A DNA stretch of 22,697 nucleotides from the IMG/VR virus record IMGVR_UViG_3300046516_000452, positions 1 through 22,697 of that record; one strand, written 5' to 3'. Below are positions 6,602-14,083 of the stretch, piece by piece. The translations under genes were made by a program, and so were the position numbers. Position 1 is the first letter of the stretch; every line of letters starts with the position of its first letter. This DNA is from a virus. Below the pieces are notes generated by a model. It was not told where the DNA came from, made no database searches, and saw only the letters and a list, made by a program, of their open reading frames with translations.

Positions 6602-7305
6602 TCGCGGAGCGGGGTAGTGCAGAGTCCATCGGCGCGACGGCCGATCCGTTGCGCATGGAAGAAGCGGTCACCTGGTTTCGCGATCGCGTGCCGATCATGC
6701 GAGAAGAGTGGGACTCGCTCGACCAGCAGGCCCGTGACCGTGCGTTCACCGTGTCCGGCGTGACGAGCCTCGATGTGGTCGAGCATGTGTGGCGCGCGAT
6801 AGACCGCGCCGTTGCCGACGGTACGACCTTCAACGATTTCAAGCGCGAGACAACTCAACAGCTTCATCGTGAGTGGGGCCAGGCCATCAGCGGGCGACTC
6901 GAAACGATCTTTCGAAACAATGTGCAGAGCGCGTACGCGGCCGGTCGCTGGGAACAGATGACGGATCCCGATATTCGCATCGTGCGACCGTACTGGCAGT
7001 TCAGCGCGATTCTAGATTCCAGGACCACCGACATCTGCCGTCCCCTCGACGGCATGGTGCGCGCCGAGTCCGATCCGTTCTGGGGCGTGCACTATCCACC
7101 GCTGCACCACCAGTGCCGGAGCGGCGTGATCTCGCTCACCGAAGATCAAGCGGCCGCCGAGGGAGGGATATCGCTCCCGGCTGCAAACGCTCCGCCGCAA
7201 CGCGGCTGGGGCGGCGTTCCAGACATCGCTGGATGGAGCCCGAACGCATCGGATTACCCGGCCGAATTGTGGAACGCCTACCAGCACTCGAGAGATGAAC
7301 GATGA
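6598..7305 (+). CDS. Minor head protein, Mu gpF-like (phage head morphogenesis)
   Basis: This 235-residue protein belongs to the SPP1 gp7 / Mu gpF group, present in few copies near the portal and needed for head assembly or DNA ejection. The diagnostic C-terminal block is present: a helix with TIFRNNVQSAYAAGRWEQM, then YWQFSAILDSRTTDICRPLDG and HYPPLHHQCRS with conserved Cys and His residues. Mu gpF is longer, so this is a compact version. GTG 6598 overlaps the portal stop (GTGA), and its own stop overlaps the protease ATG (ATGA), which supports tightly coupled translation of portal, gpF-like and protease genes. Confidence 0.9.
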   Translation: MIAERGSAESIGATADPLRMEEAVTWFRDRVPIMREEWDSLDQQARDRAFTVSGVTSLDVVEHVWRAIDRAVADGTTFNDFKRETTQQLHREWGQAISGRLETIFRNNVQSAYAAGRWEQMTDPDIRIVRPYWQFSAILDSRTTDICRPLDGMVRAESDPFWGVHYPPLHHQCRSGVISLTEDQAAAEGGISLPAANAPPQRGWGGVPDIAGWSPNASDYPAELWNAYQHSRDER

Positions 7306-8324
7306 AAAACCCGGTTACGCGTGCCTATCAGATCCGTCTCGCGAGCGAAGAGCAACGCAGCGTGGACGTCATCGCGTCGACCGACGCACAGGACTCCTAC
7401 GGCGACATCGTGGAACAGGTCTGGGACCTCGAGCGCTACGGCGCGAATCCCGTCGTACTGTTCGCGCACAACAGCCGCGAGCTGCCGATTGGCAAAGCGT
7501 CGGACATCGGCGTTGTAGACGGGCAGCTTCGCGCAAAGCTGCACTTCGTCGATGCCAAAGCGAACCCCCTCGCTGAACAGGTTTGGCAGTCGATCAAGCA
7601 AGGCTCGCTGCGCGCGGTGTCCGTGGGCTTCTACCCGAAGGACGTCCGCTGGGAGAAGCGCGACGGACGCGAAGTCATGGTCCTGTCGAACAACGAGCTT
7701 TTAGAGATTTCCGTAACACCAGTGCCAGCCAACCCGGATGCACTGGCTCAACTCCACGCGCGTGCGGCGCCACAACGAAAGATCGAACAGAAGGATGATT
7801 ACATGAAAGAATTTCTCAAAATGCTCGGCCTCGCCGAGGGTGCGAGCGAAGGAGAAATCCGCGCCGCACTGGACAAGATGACCGCGTTCGAGCGTGAGGT
7901 CGTCGCCCTATCCGGTCGCGCCACCGCGCCCGAGGCACTCGCCGTGCTTCGGGCATGGCAGACCGCACACGGACAGGTCGAGACGCTTTCGGGACGGGTA
8001 GCCGAACTCGAGAGCAAGCTCGCCACCGGTGAACGCACTCGTCTGCTCGAAGTCGCGCGCCGGTCCGCAAGGATCACGCCCGCGATGGAAGCGGACGTGA
8101 AGTGGCAGAAGATGGTCGCATCGTTCTCGCCCGACATGCTTGGCACCTACCTCGAGACGCTGCCGGTGCAGCTACCGACCGAGCGGCTGAAGCAGAGCGA
8201 CAGCGAAGAAGACGGCGTCACCCTTACGGCCGAGGAACTGTCCATCGCCAAGCAGATGGGCAACGACCCCGCAAAAGTACTTGAGACCAAGCGCGCGCAC
8301 ATCGCCGCACGGAAAGGGGCGTAA
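7302..8324 (+). CDS. Prohead protease (S78-like) fused to scaffold domain
   Basis: This 340-residue polyprotein joins two functions. Residues about 1-165 look like an HK97-type serine protease: ASTDAQDSYGDIVEQ, then VVLFAHNSRELPIG with the probable catalytic His56, and GSLRAVSVGFYP with the probable nucleophile Ser107. These enzymes mature the prohead by cutting scaffold and capsid proteins. Residues about 168-340 are charged and helical (VETLSGRVAELESKL), as expected for a scaffold, and end with a basic helix. The layout parallels Mu gpI, whose 3' part also encodes scaffold gpZ. An internal start at 7803 is described separately. The ATG overlaps the preceding stop. Confidence 0.88.
   Translation: MKNPVTRAYQIRLASEEQRSVDVIASTDAQDSYGDIVEQVWDLERYGANPVVLFAHNSRELPIGKASDIGVVDGQLRAKLHFVDAKANPLAEQVWQSIKQGSLRAVSVGFYPKDVRWEKRDGREVMVLSNNELLEISVTPVPANPDALAQLHARAAPQRKIEQKDDYMKEFLKMLGLAEGASEGEIRAALDKMTAFEREVVALSGRATAPEALAVLRAWQTAHGQVETLSGRVAELESKLATGERTRLLEVARRSARITPAMEADVKWQKMVASFSPDMLGTYLETLPVQLPTERLKQSDSEEDGVTLTAEELSIAKQMGNDPAKVLETKRAHIAARKGA
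7789..7795 (+). promoter_or_regulatory. Ribosome-binding site for internal scaffold start
   Basis: AGAAGGA lies seven bases before the in-frame ATG at 7803, inside the protease gene. It is one of the better ribosome-binding sites in the window and decides the proposed internal start. Confidence 0.7.
7803..8324 (+). CDS. Nested in-frame scaffold protein (Mu gpZ-like position)
   Basis: The ATG at 7803, codon 168 of the protease-scaffold gene, is preceded by AGAAGGA with ideal spacing. It would give a separate 173-residue scaffold protein that shares its whole sequence with the C-terminus of the longer product. It begins MKEFLKMLGLAEGAS and is rich in Glu, Ala, Leu and Arg, with a coiled-coil-like middle. 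Such a nested scaffold is established for Mu I/Z and lambda C/Nu3, and lets the phage make far more scaffold than protease. The start site is seen in the sequence; that it is used is inferred. Confidence 0.7.
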   Translation: MKEFLKMLGLAEGASEGEIRAALDKMTAFEREVVALSGRATAPEALAVLRAWQTAHGQVETLSGRVAELESKLATGERTRLLEVARRSARITPAMEADVKWQKMVASFSPDMLGTYLETLPVQLPTERLKQSDSEEDGVTLTAEELSIAKQMGNDPAKVLETKRAHIAARKGA

Positions 8325-8329
8325 TCGCC

Positions 8330-9184
8330 ATGGCACTCTCAGCAGATCGAAAGACGCCCCGAATGGGCGAGGACGTCATTCCTGAAATTCAATCGTTGCC
8401 GGTCGCCGCGTCGACCTTGATTTATGCGGGCGCACAGGTCGCCGTTAACACCGCCGGAAATGCGGTGCCAGCATCGGCAGACCCCACGCTCCACGTGATG
8501 GGCGTAGCCGAAGCGAGGGCGGACAACTCCTCGGGACTCGCCGGCGCGATCCGCGTGATCATTCGCCGCGGCGCGATGGGGATGCGGAACAGCGCCACCA
8601 CCGACGCGATCACCTCGGCCGACGTTGGCAGACCTTGCTACGCGGTGGATGACCAGACGGTTGCTCGCACGTCAGCCGGAGGCACGCGACCGGTATCGGG
8701 GCTCGTGAACTGCATCGACAACGGACTCGTCTACGTCGAGATCGGTTCCGCCGGTGTCGGCGCCGAAGGCAGTAGTAACGTTGTCGACGTCGAGGCGCTC
8801 GCAGGCGCCACGCTTACCGCGGCGCAATACTTGTTCGTGAAGCTCGACACCAACGGCGCTGCAGTGCTCGCGGGTGCCGGAGAACGAGCCTTCGGTGTCT
8901 TGCAGAACGCTCCGGCAAGCGGGGCTGTCGCAATTATCCGAGTGTTCGGATTAACGAATGTCATCGCGGGTGCGACCACCACGCGCGGCGGACAGCTCGC
9001 GAGTGACGCGGCCGGCAAGGCTAAAAATGCGGTGAACGCAACATGCGATTCGTCTGGAGCGAGCGCCACGGCAGTAATCTCCGGTTCTTTCATGTTGGGC
9101 ACCGGTCTGGTTGTCGGCTCGGCCAACGTCGCGATGCAAATGCTTTTCAACCCAGTCGGCTCGGTCGGCGCCACGGCAGCCTAA
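8330..9184 (+). CDS. Head decoration-like protein with two related modules
   Basis: This 284-residue protein lies between scaffold and major capsid genes, the usual place for a decoration or cement protein that stabilises the capsid surface. It is rich in Ala, Gly, Val and Thr with few charges. Two modules appear to share a plan. The first has AGAQVAVNTAGNAVPAS, MGVAEARADNSSG and AIRVIIRRGAMGM (about residues 33-85). The second has FVKLDTNGAAVLAG, AFGVLQNAPASGA and VAIIRVFGLTNVI (about 165-210). Both fit beta-rich DUF2190-like cement folds. AAAGGGG lies upstream of the ATG. A head fibre or major structural role other than decoration cannot be excluded. Confidence 0.7.
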   Translation: MALSADRKTPRMGEDVIPEIQSLPVAASTLIYAGAQVAVNTAGNAVPASADPTLHVMGVAEARADNSSGLAGAIRVIIRRGAMGMRNSATTDAITSADVGRPCYAVDDQTVARTSAGGTRPVSGLVNCIDNGLVYVEIGSAGVGAEGSSNVVDVEALAGATLTAAQYLFVKLDTNGAAVLAGAGERAFGVLQNAPASGAVAIIRVFGLTNVIAGATTTRGGQLASDAAGKAKNAVNATCDSSGASATAVISGSFMLGTGLVVGSANVAMQMLFNPVGSVGATAA

Positions 9185-9189
9185 GGAGA
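9183..9189 (+). promoter_or_regulatory. Strong ribosome-binding site of the major capsid gene
   Basis: AAGGAGA sits eight bases before ATG 9198. It is the strongest ribosome-binding site seen in the window, as expected for the most abundant virion protein, and this gene is one of the few here that does not depend on an overlapping stop. Confidence 0.8.
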
Positions 9190-9197
9190 TATAGAAC

Positions 9198-10127
9198 ATG
9201 CCCACTCAAATCACGCCGGCTGTACTCGCAGGCGTTTACCAGAACTTTAACACCAGATTCCAAGCCGGGCTCACGTCCGCGCCGATCTGGTGGAACAAAC
9301 TCGCCATGCAGATTCCATCGGCCACGGCTGAGGAGTTGTACGCGTGGATGCAGAAGATTCCGAAGATGCGTCAATGGGTCGGCAACCGCGTCATGAACCG
9401 GCTGGCCGCAGACGCCTACCGGCTCGTGAACTCCGACTGGGAGGACTCGGTTGCCGTTGAAAAGAACAAGATCGAAGACGACCGACTAGCGATCTTCGGG
9501 AAGATGTTCGAGATGATGGGGTTGCAGGCTGGCAAGTGGCCTGACCAACAGTGCACCCTGTTGCTCAAGAACTTCGCCACGAACCTCTGCTACGACGGCC
9601 TTCCGTTCTTCGACGACAACCACCCGATCGACATGAACGACTCGGCGGCCGGTGTCTATGACAACAACTTCACCGCCACCGCGCTCACGGGCCCCAACTT
9701 CGACACCGTTTACGCGGCGATGCAGGGCTACAAGGGCCAAGACGGTGAACCGCTCGGGCTCATCCCGGACACGCTGTTCGTTCCGCCCGCGCTCCGCGGC
9801 ACTGCGTCTGTCATCGTGAAGGCTGAGACCATCGGCGTGATCACGGGCGGCACGTACGCGGCGTCGCAAACGAACATCAACAAGGGCGTCGTTGAACTTG
9901 TGGTGGTGCCTGAACTCGCGGGCCAGGACACGACCTGGTACCTCGCAGTCACAAGCCTCCCGATCAAGCCGCTGATCTATCAATTGCGCCAGGCGCCGAA
10001 CTTTGTTTCGCGCACCTCGCCTGATAGTGACAACGTGTTCGAACGCAAGGAGTACCAGTACGGAGCGGACGCCCGCGCCGCCTTCGGTTACTCGCTGCCC
10101 TTCCTGATGGCACGCGCGATCGCATAG
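9198..10127 (+). CDS. Major capsid protein, Mu gpT-like
   Basis: This 309-residue protein builds the icosahedral shell. It matches the Mu gpT family in length and in motifs: the N-terminal FNTRFQAGL, the EELYAWMQKIPKMRQWVGNR block (about residues 45-64), YRLVNSDWEDSVAVEKNKIEDD and the NLCYDGLPFFDDNHP segment near residues 128-145. A C-terminal RKEYQYGADARAAFGYSLP follows. These proteins adopt the HK97 fold although sequence similarity to HK97 is low. There is no long N-terminal delta domain, which agrees with a separate scaffold upstream. Its TAG overlaps the GTG of the next gene by one base. Confidence 0.93.
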   Translation: MPTQITPAVLAGVYQNFNTRFQAGLTSAPIWWNKLAMQIPSATAEELYAWMQKIPKMRQWVGNRVMNRLAADAYRLVNSDWEDSVAVEKNKIEDDRLAIFGKMFEMMGLQAGKWPDQQCTLLLKNFATNLCYDGLPFFDDNHPIDMNDSAAGVYDNNFTATALTGPNFDTVYAAMQGYKGQDGEPLGLIPDTLFVPPALRGTASVIVKAETIGVITGGTYAASQTNINKGVVELVVVPELAGQDTTWYLAVTSLPIKPLIYQLRQAPNFVSRTSPDSDNVFERKEYQYGADARAAFGYSLPFLMARAIA

Positions 10128-10525
10128 TGACGGCGTATGCCTCACGTTTGGACATGACCGAACTCGGGCTACCGGGTAAGGCCATTTCCTCCATGCCCTC
10201 GTGGACTGTCGACCGGGCACTTGCGGCTCGATCGATATGGCTGGACGGGTATCTTGGCGCGAGATACCCGGTCCCGCTCACCGCGTGGAGCGACGACGTG
10301 CGCTCGTGCGTGTGCGCCATGACGGCTTTCGATTTGTTGACCACGCTCGGATTCAACCCCGAGGACCCTGGCGATCAAGCGGTGTTGAGCCGCTGCAAGA
10401 TGTGGGAGCGCTGGGCCCTGAACGTGGCCGAGGGGATTGTGATGCCTGCTGGACTCACCGGCACGAGCGCAGCGAGCACCATTGGCCCGACAGATGCCCA
10501 ATCGGATGAGCCGCGTGGCTACTGA
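10127..10525 (+). CDS. Head-completion protein, Mu gp36-like (DUF1320)
   Basis: This 132-residue protein fits the DUF1320 family, which follows the major capsid gene in Mu-like phages and probably forms the connector ring under the portal. Typical features are the helical start (SRLDMTELGLPGK), then RALAARSIWLDGYLGARYPVPL and a DDVRSCVCAMTAFDLL helix. The C-terminal tail is Ser/Thr-rich and probably disordered. The GTG start shares one base with the capsid stop, and the TGA overlaps the next ATG. Weak points are the low conservation of this family and the reliance on gene order for its exact role. Confidence 0.8.
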   Translation: MTAYASRLDMTELGLPGKAISSMPSWTVDRALAARSIWLDGYLGARYPVPLTAWSDDVRSCVCAMTAFDLLTTLGFNPEDPGDQAVLSRCKMWERWALNVAEGIVMPAGLTGTSAASTIGPTDAQSDEPRGY

Positions 10526-11067
10526 TGCGCGGCGACTTCGAGAAGCTTGCTCGGATGATCGGCAAGTTCGCGGGGCTCGCGACGGGTCAGTTTTCTGCGG
10601 GGCTGCGCAAGCAGATTTCAGAAGAAGGCATCACGCAAGTGAAGCTCGGGTTCCGCGGCGAGCGGGACCCGTATGGCCGCAAATGGAAGCCGATCAAGTA
10701 TCGCCAAGGGAAGATTCTGCGAGACACCGGGCGCTTGGCGAACTCGTTCACGCGCGGCGTGACGTCGGAGGGGTTTTTCCTCGGGACGAACGTGGATTAC
10801 GCGGCTATTCACCAGTATGGCGGCGTTGTCGAGACGAAGTCTCGGATCAACGTGCATGCCAAGGGCGGACGATTCATCAGCCGTGCGAAGGCAGGGAAGC
10901 GCAAGCGCGGTGCCGTGAAGGTATCGATGTCCCACGCGCACAGCTGGAAGATGCCACGGCGCCAGATGGTGCCCGAGGCAGACACGGGAGGACTGGGGCG
11001 CATCTGGCTTGCCGCGTTCGCCAAGACTGGCACCACTGCAATGCGCAGGTTCATGCGTGCTAAGTGA
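10525..11067 (+). CDS. Virion morphogenesis protein, Mu gpG / P2 gpS-like
   Basis: This 180-residue basic protein belongs to the phage virion morphogenesis family (Mu gpG, P2 gpS), involved in completing or joining tails. It carries the family block of DPYGRKWKPIK, LRDTGRLANSF and FFLGTNVDYAAIHQYGG, followed by an Arg/Lys-rich middle and PRRQMVPEAD. The N-terminal 25 residues form an amphipathic helix. It starts at TGATG with the previous gene. An insert of basic residues (KAGKRKRGAVKVS, about 126-138) is longer than I expect in the family and may contact nucleic acid or the neck. Confidence 0.87.
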   Translation: MRGDFEKLARMIGKFAGLATGQFSAGLRKQISEEGITQVKLGFRGERDPYGRKWKPIKYRQGKILRDTGRLANSFTRGVTSEGFFLGTNVDYAAIHQYGGVVETKSRINVHAKGGRFISRAKAGKRKRGAVKVSMSHAHSWKMPRRQMVPEADTGGLGRIWLAAFAKTGTTAMRRFMRAK

Positions 11068-11530
11068 TCTGATCACTCCCATCGCCGACGCGATGGACGT
11101 CGAGCACTCGATTGGCGCTGAGAAGCTGCTCGAGCACTCGGCCCCTCCGCGCGTCGTATGGGTGCCCACGAAGGACCGTTACGACGGACCGATTCAGCAG
11201 TCGCGCACCGTTCGATCGCTGTTTACGTGTCACTCAGGATACGACGTTCACCTTTGGGGAGAGAGCTTCGACGCGGCGCGAGAGCTGCGGCGATCGTTCC
11301 TCGAAGTGCTGATGGCAAACGCCATCGCGAGTTTCGAGATTGGAGCCGGCGAGTGGGTTGGATTCGATCGCCCGCGGTGGCTCAAGAGTGGCGAGGTTTA
11401 CGTGCTCTCGCTGACGATCATGGAGCCGATCACGGCCGCGCCAAAGAGTTTGGTGACCGTCACGAGTGTTGCCTTTGATTCAACCGGGGCCGTCCCCGGC
11501 GACAATGTTTTACAGGCTGGAGAGGGATGA
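11057..11530 (+). CDS. Probable tail terminator or neck protein (Mu gp37 position)
   Basis: This 157-residue protein sits where Mu-like phages encode gp37/gp38 neck or tail-terminator proteins, just before the sheath. Visible features are the start LSDLITPIADAM, a PPRVVWVPTKDRYDGP segment, and a beta-strand/helix region with VHLWGESFDAARELRRSFLEVLM. A C-terminal Val/Ser/Thr-rich tail follows. The small alpha-beta size fits tail terminators, rings that cap the tail and bind the head. GTG 11057 overlaps the previous gene by 11 bases. The assignment rests on position and fold impression, since motifs in this group are weak. Confidence 0.6.
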   Translation: MLSDLITPIADAMDVEHSIGAEKLLEHSAPPRVVWVPTKDRYDGPIQQSRTVRSLFTCHSGYDVHLWGESFDAARELRRSFLEVLMANAIASFEIGAGEWVGFDRPRWLKSGEVYVLSLTIMEPITAAPKSLVTVTSVAFDSTGAVPGDNVLQAGEG

Positions 11531-11688
11531 TGAAAACGGTTGAACAATGGGCCGCCGAGAAGAAGACCGAGGCGTGGAAGTTCTCCGCTGCGAAGGCTGG
11601 CGAGAACTGGCCGCAGGGTCGCGAGATGGACGAAGAGGCATACGACGCCGCGATTGAAAGGGCCGCCAACGTGCGGTTGGGGTACTAG
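11527..11688 (+). CDS. Small structural-block protein, function unknown
   Basis: This 53-residue gene begins ATGATG with GGAGAGG just upstream, so either Met may be used. The product is hydrophilic and helical. It contains a W-K-F-S-A-A-K-A segment and WPQGREMDEEAYDAAIERAA, a pattern I associate with short proteins found between neck and sheath genes of phages. No enzymatic motif is present. Mu gp38 occupies a comparable position, but sequence relation cannot be judged here. Its ATG overlaps the previous stop, and only three bases separate it from the sheath start, so it is part of the same expression unit. Confidence 0.7.
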   Translation: MMKTVEQWAAEKKTEAWKFSAAKAGENWPQGREMDEEAYDAAIERAANVRLGY

Positions 11689-11691
11689 GCC

Positions 11692-13167
11692 ATGACCGCA
11701 TTACCTGACGTCCTACTCCAGATTCTCGACGGCAACCTCGGCATCCTGCCGGGGCCGATCGACGGCATCCATGTCAAGGTCGGCGCTTGCAGCTCTGGGA
11801 CCGAAAACCAGCTGTACTCGTTCAGCGATTTTCAGACCCTCACCGACACGCTCGGTAATGGGCCGCTGGTCGAGGCGGCGGCATTCGCACTCGCCACCAG
11901 CGTGCAGGGCAAGGGCCCGCGGCCAGTGTTGGCGATGAAAATAACCGCGAGCACCGCCGGCACCACTGGCTCCGTGACTCCCAACGCTGGGAACGTTGGC
12001 ACGGCGATCCTAGCGGCGGCCGGCGCTGCATACGATACCTACGACGTCATAGCCGTGATCACACGCGGCGGCGCGAACCTCGCGGCCGCAGTAGCGGCGT
12101 TCAAGTACAGCCTGGACGGTGGTGATACCTATTCGCAAGAGATCGCGATGCCGACCAGCGGCGTGTACGCGATCCCCAACACCAACGTCACACTTACGTT
12201 CACGAACGGAGCCGGCACCGCCTTTGTTGCAGCCGACTCGTTCACGTTCGCGACAGTTGCGCCGTACTACTCCACCACGGACATCCAGACGGCCGTTACC
12301 GCGCTACTCGCAGACTCGACCGAGTGGAGCTTTCTTCACCTCGTTGGCGCCCCGGGAGGTGTCGACGACGCGACGAAGGCCTCGAACCTCGCGACGGTAG
12401 CGGGCGCGTTTACGACCCACATGGCGACATTCGAGACGGCCGGAAGGTACGTCTTCGCAATGCTCGAGGGTCCTGACACCGCGGTTCCGGCTGGCGACAC
12501 TGCGCTAAAGACCGCGTTCGTGAATTACGTCTCATCGCGCGTCATGATCTCGGCAGGTTGGGAGGAGGCCTACTCGCCCGTCAACGGCCGTGTGATGCGC
12601 CGCCCCGCTGCATGGCCAGCGATCGCCAGGATCGCCGCCACGCCCATCCACGAAGATCCGGGCCGCGTCGCGAGTGGGCCCATCACGGGTGTGACAAAGC
12701 TCTGGCGAGACGAGCGCAAGAACGAGCTGCTCGACGCGGCGCGGTTCACGACGCTTCGGACCATCCTGGGAATCCAGGGGTTCTACGTCACCAACGGCCG
12801 CATGATGGCAGCGGCGGGCAGCGACTTTACCTACGTGATGAACCGTCGAGTGATGGACGTCGGGTGTCGCGTCGGGCGCATCGGCCTCCTTCACTACCTG
12901 AACGAGTCGTTACGCGTCGATCCGAAGACTGGGTACATCGACGAGCACGACGCGCGAGCAGTCGAGGCCTACGTCGAAGCGCAGCTCCGCGCGGCACTGA
13001 CGGCGCCAGGCTCGGCCAGTGACGTGACGATCGAGGTCATTCGCAACGACAACATCCTGTCGACGCAACGGCTTCGGGCAAAGATCCGAATCGTTCCGCT
13101 CGGCTACGCCAAAGCCATCACAGAAATCATCTCGTTCTTCAACCCAGCGCTCGCCGTCGCGGCATAG
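11692..13167 (+). CDS. Contractile tail sheath protein (Mu gpL-like position)
   Basis: This 491-residue protein forms the contractile outer tube of the tail. The C-terminal half shows sheath-type features: WPAIARIAATPIHEDPGRVA, TLRTILGIQGFYVTNGRMM, RRVMDVGCRVGRIGLLHYLNES (given here as separate short stretches), and the final strand with AKIRIVPLGYAKAITEI used for sheath handshaking. An N-terminal DGNLGILPGPIDGIHVKVG leads into a domain at about residues 94-188 that is Thr/Ala/Gly-rich (VTPNAGN, KYSLDGGDTYSQE, TLTFTNGAG). This looks like an inserted beta-sandwich on the sheath surface. The ATG is three bases after the small upstream gene. It is most like the DUF2586 branch of sheaths. Confidence 0.87.
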   Translation: MTALPDVLLQILDGNLGILPGPIDGIHVKVGACSSGTENQLYSFSDFQTLTDTLGNGPLVEAAAFALATSVQGKGPRPVLAMKITASTAGTTGSVTPNAGNVGTAILAAAGAAYDTYDVIAVITRGGANLAAAVAAFKYSLDGGDTYSQEIAMPTSGVYAIPNTNVTLTFTNGAGTAFVAADSFTFATVAPYYSTTDIQTAVTALLADSTEWSFLHLVGAPGGVDDATKASNLATVAGAFTTHMATFETAGRYVFAMLEGPDTAVPAGDTALKTAFVNYVSSRVMISAGWEEAYSPVNGRVMRRPAAWPAIARIAATPIHEDPGRVASGPITGVTKLWRDERKNELLDAARFTTLRTILGIQGFYVTNGRMMAAAGSDFTYVMNRRVMDVGCRVGRIGLLHYLNESLRVDPKTGYIDEHDARAVEAYVEAQLRAALTAPGSASDVTIEVIRNDNILSTQRLRAKIRIVPLGYAKAITEIISFFNPALAVAA

Positions 13168-13176
13168 GGGACACCA

Positions 13177-13620
13177 ATGCTCTATCCACTGATCAACGGG
13201 AAGCGCTACTCCTTCGCTTCCATCGAACTGAACTTCAACGGGCTGATCTTCCTCGGGTTCAAGGAGATCTCGTACAGCGACGATCTCGAGCCAGGGGAGA
13301 TTCGCGGTACTCATCCGCAGATGCTCGCGCGCACGATCGGAGACTACAAAGCCGAAGCGTCCGCGAGCATGTACATGGAAGAGTACAACACGCTCATTGC
13401 GTCGATGGGTGACGGCTTCATGGAGCAGCCATTCGACGTGAACGCGACATACGCCGATGACGGACAGCCGACCGTTACCGATCGCGTGGTCGGGTGTCGG
13501 ATCAAAAAGAACGAGTACTCACATTCACAGGGAACCGATGGCCTGATCGTGAAAGTCGACCTCCACCCGTTCTACGTGATTCACGCCGGCAAGATGCCGT
13601 TGCGAAGGATGCGTCGATGA
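13177..13620 (+). CDS. Tail tube protein (Mu gpM-like position)
   Basis: This 147-residue protein directly follows the sheath and precedes the frameshifted chaperone, the fixed place of the inner tube protein. It starts MLYPLINGKRYSFASIEL and has alternating strands consistent with the tube beta-barrel. Typical tube features are the early FKEISYSDDLEPGEIRGTHP loop and a late Asp/Val-rich strand (VKVDLHPFYVIH). There is no signal peptide. The short intergenic segment contains AGGGGA before the ATG, a usable ribosome-binding site suitable for an abundant protein. The stop overlaps the next ATG (ATGA). Confidence 0.85.
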   Translation: MLYPLINGKRYSFASIELNFNGLIFLGFKEISYSDDLEPGEIRGTHPQMLARTIGDYKAEASASMYMEEYNTLIASMGDGFMEQPFDVNATYADDGQPTVTDRVVGCRIKKNEYSHSQGTDGLIVKVDLHPFYVIHAGKMPLRRMRR

Positions 13621-13934
13621 TCACCGATGAGATGATTTCCGAGTTGAAAGCCAAGCACGGCGTCGACGAGTTGCGCTTGCTCGAAGCATGCGGCGAGTCC
13701 GTGTTGATTCGCAAACCGAACCGCGGCGAATACCAGCGGTTTCGCGCGAAGCTCGCGGCCGAGGCCACGCGCGACTCGGCACTCGAGCAGCTGGTTCGCA
13801 CCGTGATTGTATATCCACCGCCCCCGGATTTCAGCGCCATGCTCGAACGGCTTCCGGGGCTGGCCGAAACGTTCGGCGACGAGGTTCTCGAGCTGGTCGG
13901 GGTAACGAAGAAGCTCGAAGCAAAAAAAGTATAG
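13617..13934 (+). CDS. Tail assembly chaperone, short (unshifted) form
   Basis: This 105-residue product is the first part of the tail-assembly chaperone, comparable to lambda gpG or the Mu gp41-type protein. It is acidic and helical, starts MITDEMISELKAKHG, and contains a LIRKPNRGEYQRFRAKLA segment and ETFGDEVLELVG near its end. Chaperones of this class coat the tape measure until tube polymerisation and are not in the virion. The gene ends TAG four codons into a poly-A slippery run (13922-13928), where a fraction of ribosomes can shift to -1 and make the longer product. ATG 13617 overlaps the tube gene stop. Confidence 0.85.
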   Translation: MITDEMISELKAKHGVDELRLLEACGESVLIRKPNRGEYQRFRAKLAAEATRDSALEQLVRTVIVYPPPPDFSAMLERLPGLAETFGDEVLELVGVTKKLEAKKV

Positions 13935-14083
13935 CGGCTTACGACGTGGCGCGCGGAGATGTTGGCGCCGCGGCGGAGGCCCTACTCGCATTCCGAGACG
14001 GTAAGCACTCAGCAGAAGCCGACGCCGGCGCCATGATCATCGCGGAATTCCTCATTCGCGTAACGAAGTTCTTGACTAAGTGA
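13617..14083 (+). CDS. Tail assembly chaperone, -1 frameshift fusion (GT-type)
   Basis: Zero-frame reading to base 13928 followed by a -1 shift re-reads that base and continues AGT ATA GCG. This gives a fusion of about 155 residues whose second part (about 51 residues) starts SIAAYDVARGDVG and ends VTKFLTK. The -1 frame has no early stop, and it ends exactly at the TGA that overlaps the tape measure GTG, which explains the otherwise empty 145 bases. The C-terminal segment probably recruits the tape measure, as in lambda gpGT. A conserved frameshift at this place in dsDNA phage tail genes, including Mu, is established knowledge. Use here is inferred from the slippery site and frame. Confidence 0.88.
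13922..13928 (+). other. -1 programmed frameshift site A_AAA_AAA
   Basis: Seven A in a row are read as gcA AAA AAA in the zero frame, a classic X_XXY_YYZ heptamer. A possible stimulatory hairpin lies downstream: 13946-13952 pairs with 13965-13971 (seven pairs, one G-U, 12-base loop), starting 17 bases after the heptamer. The spacing is longer than usual, so the hairpin is less certain than the slip site. Confidence 0.88.

Noticed and set aside
9486-10220. Reverse-strand open frame of 244 codons opposite the capsid gene
   Set aside because: Arg/Val-rich composition without family features; the + strand frame is a clear gpT-like protein.
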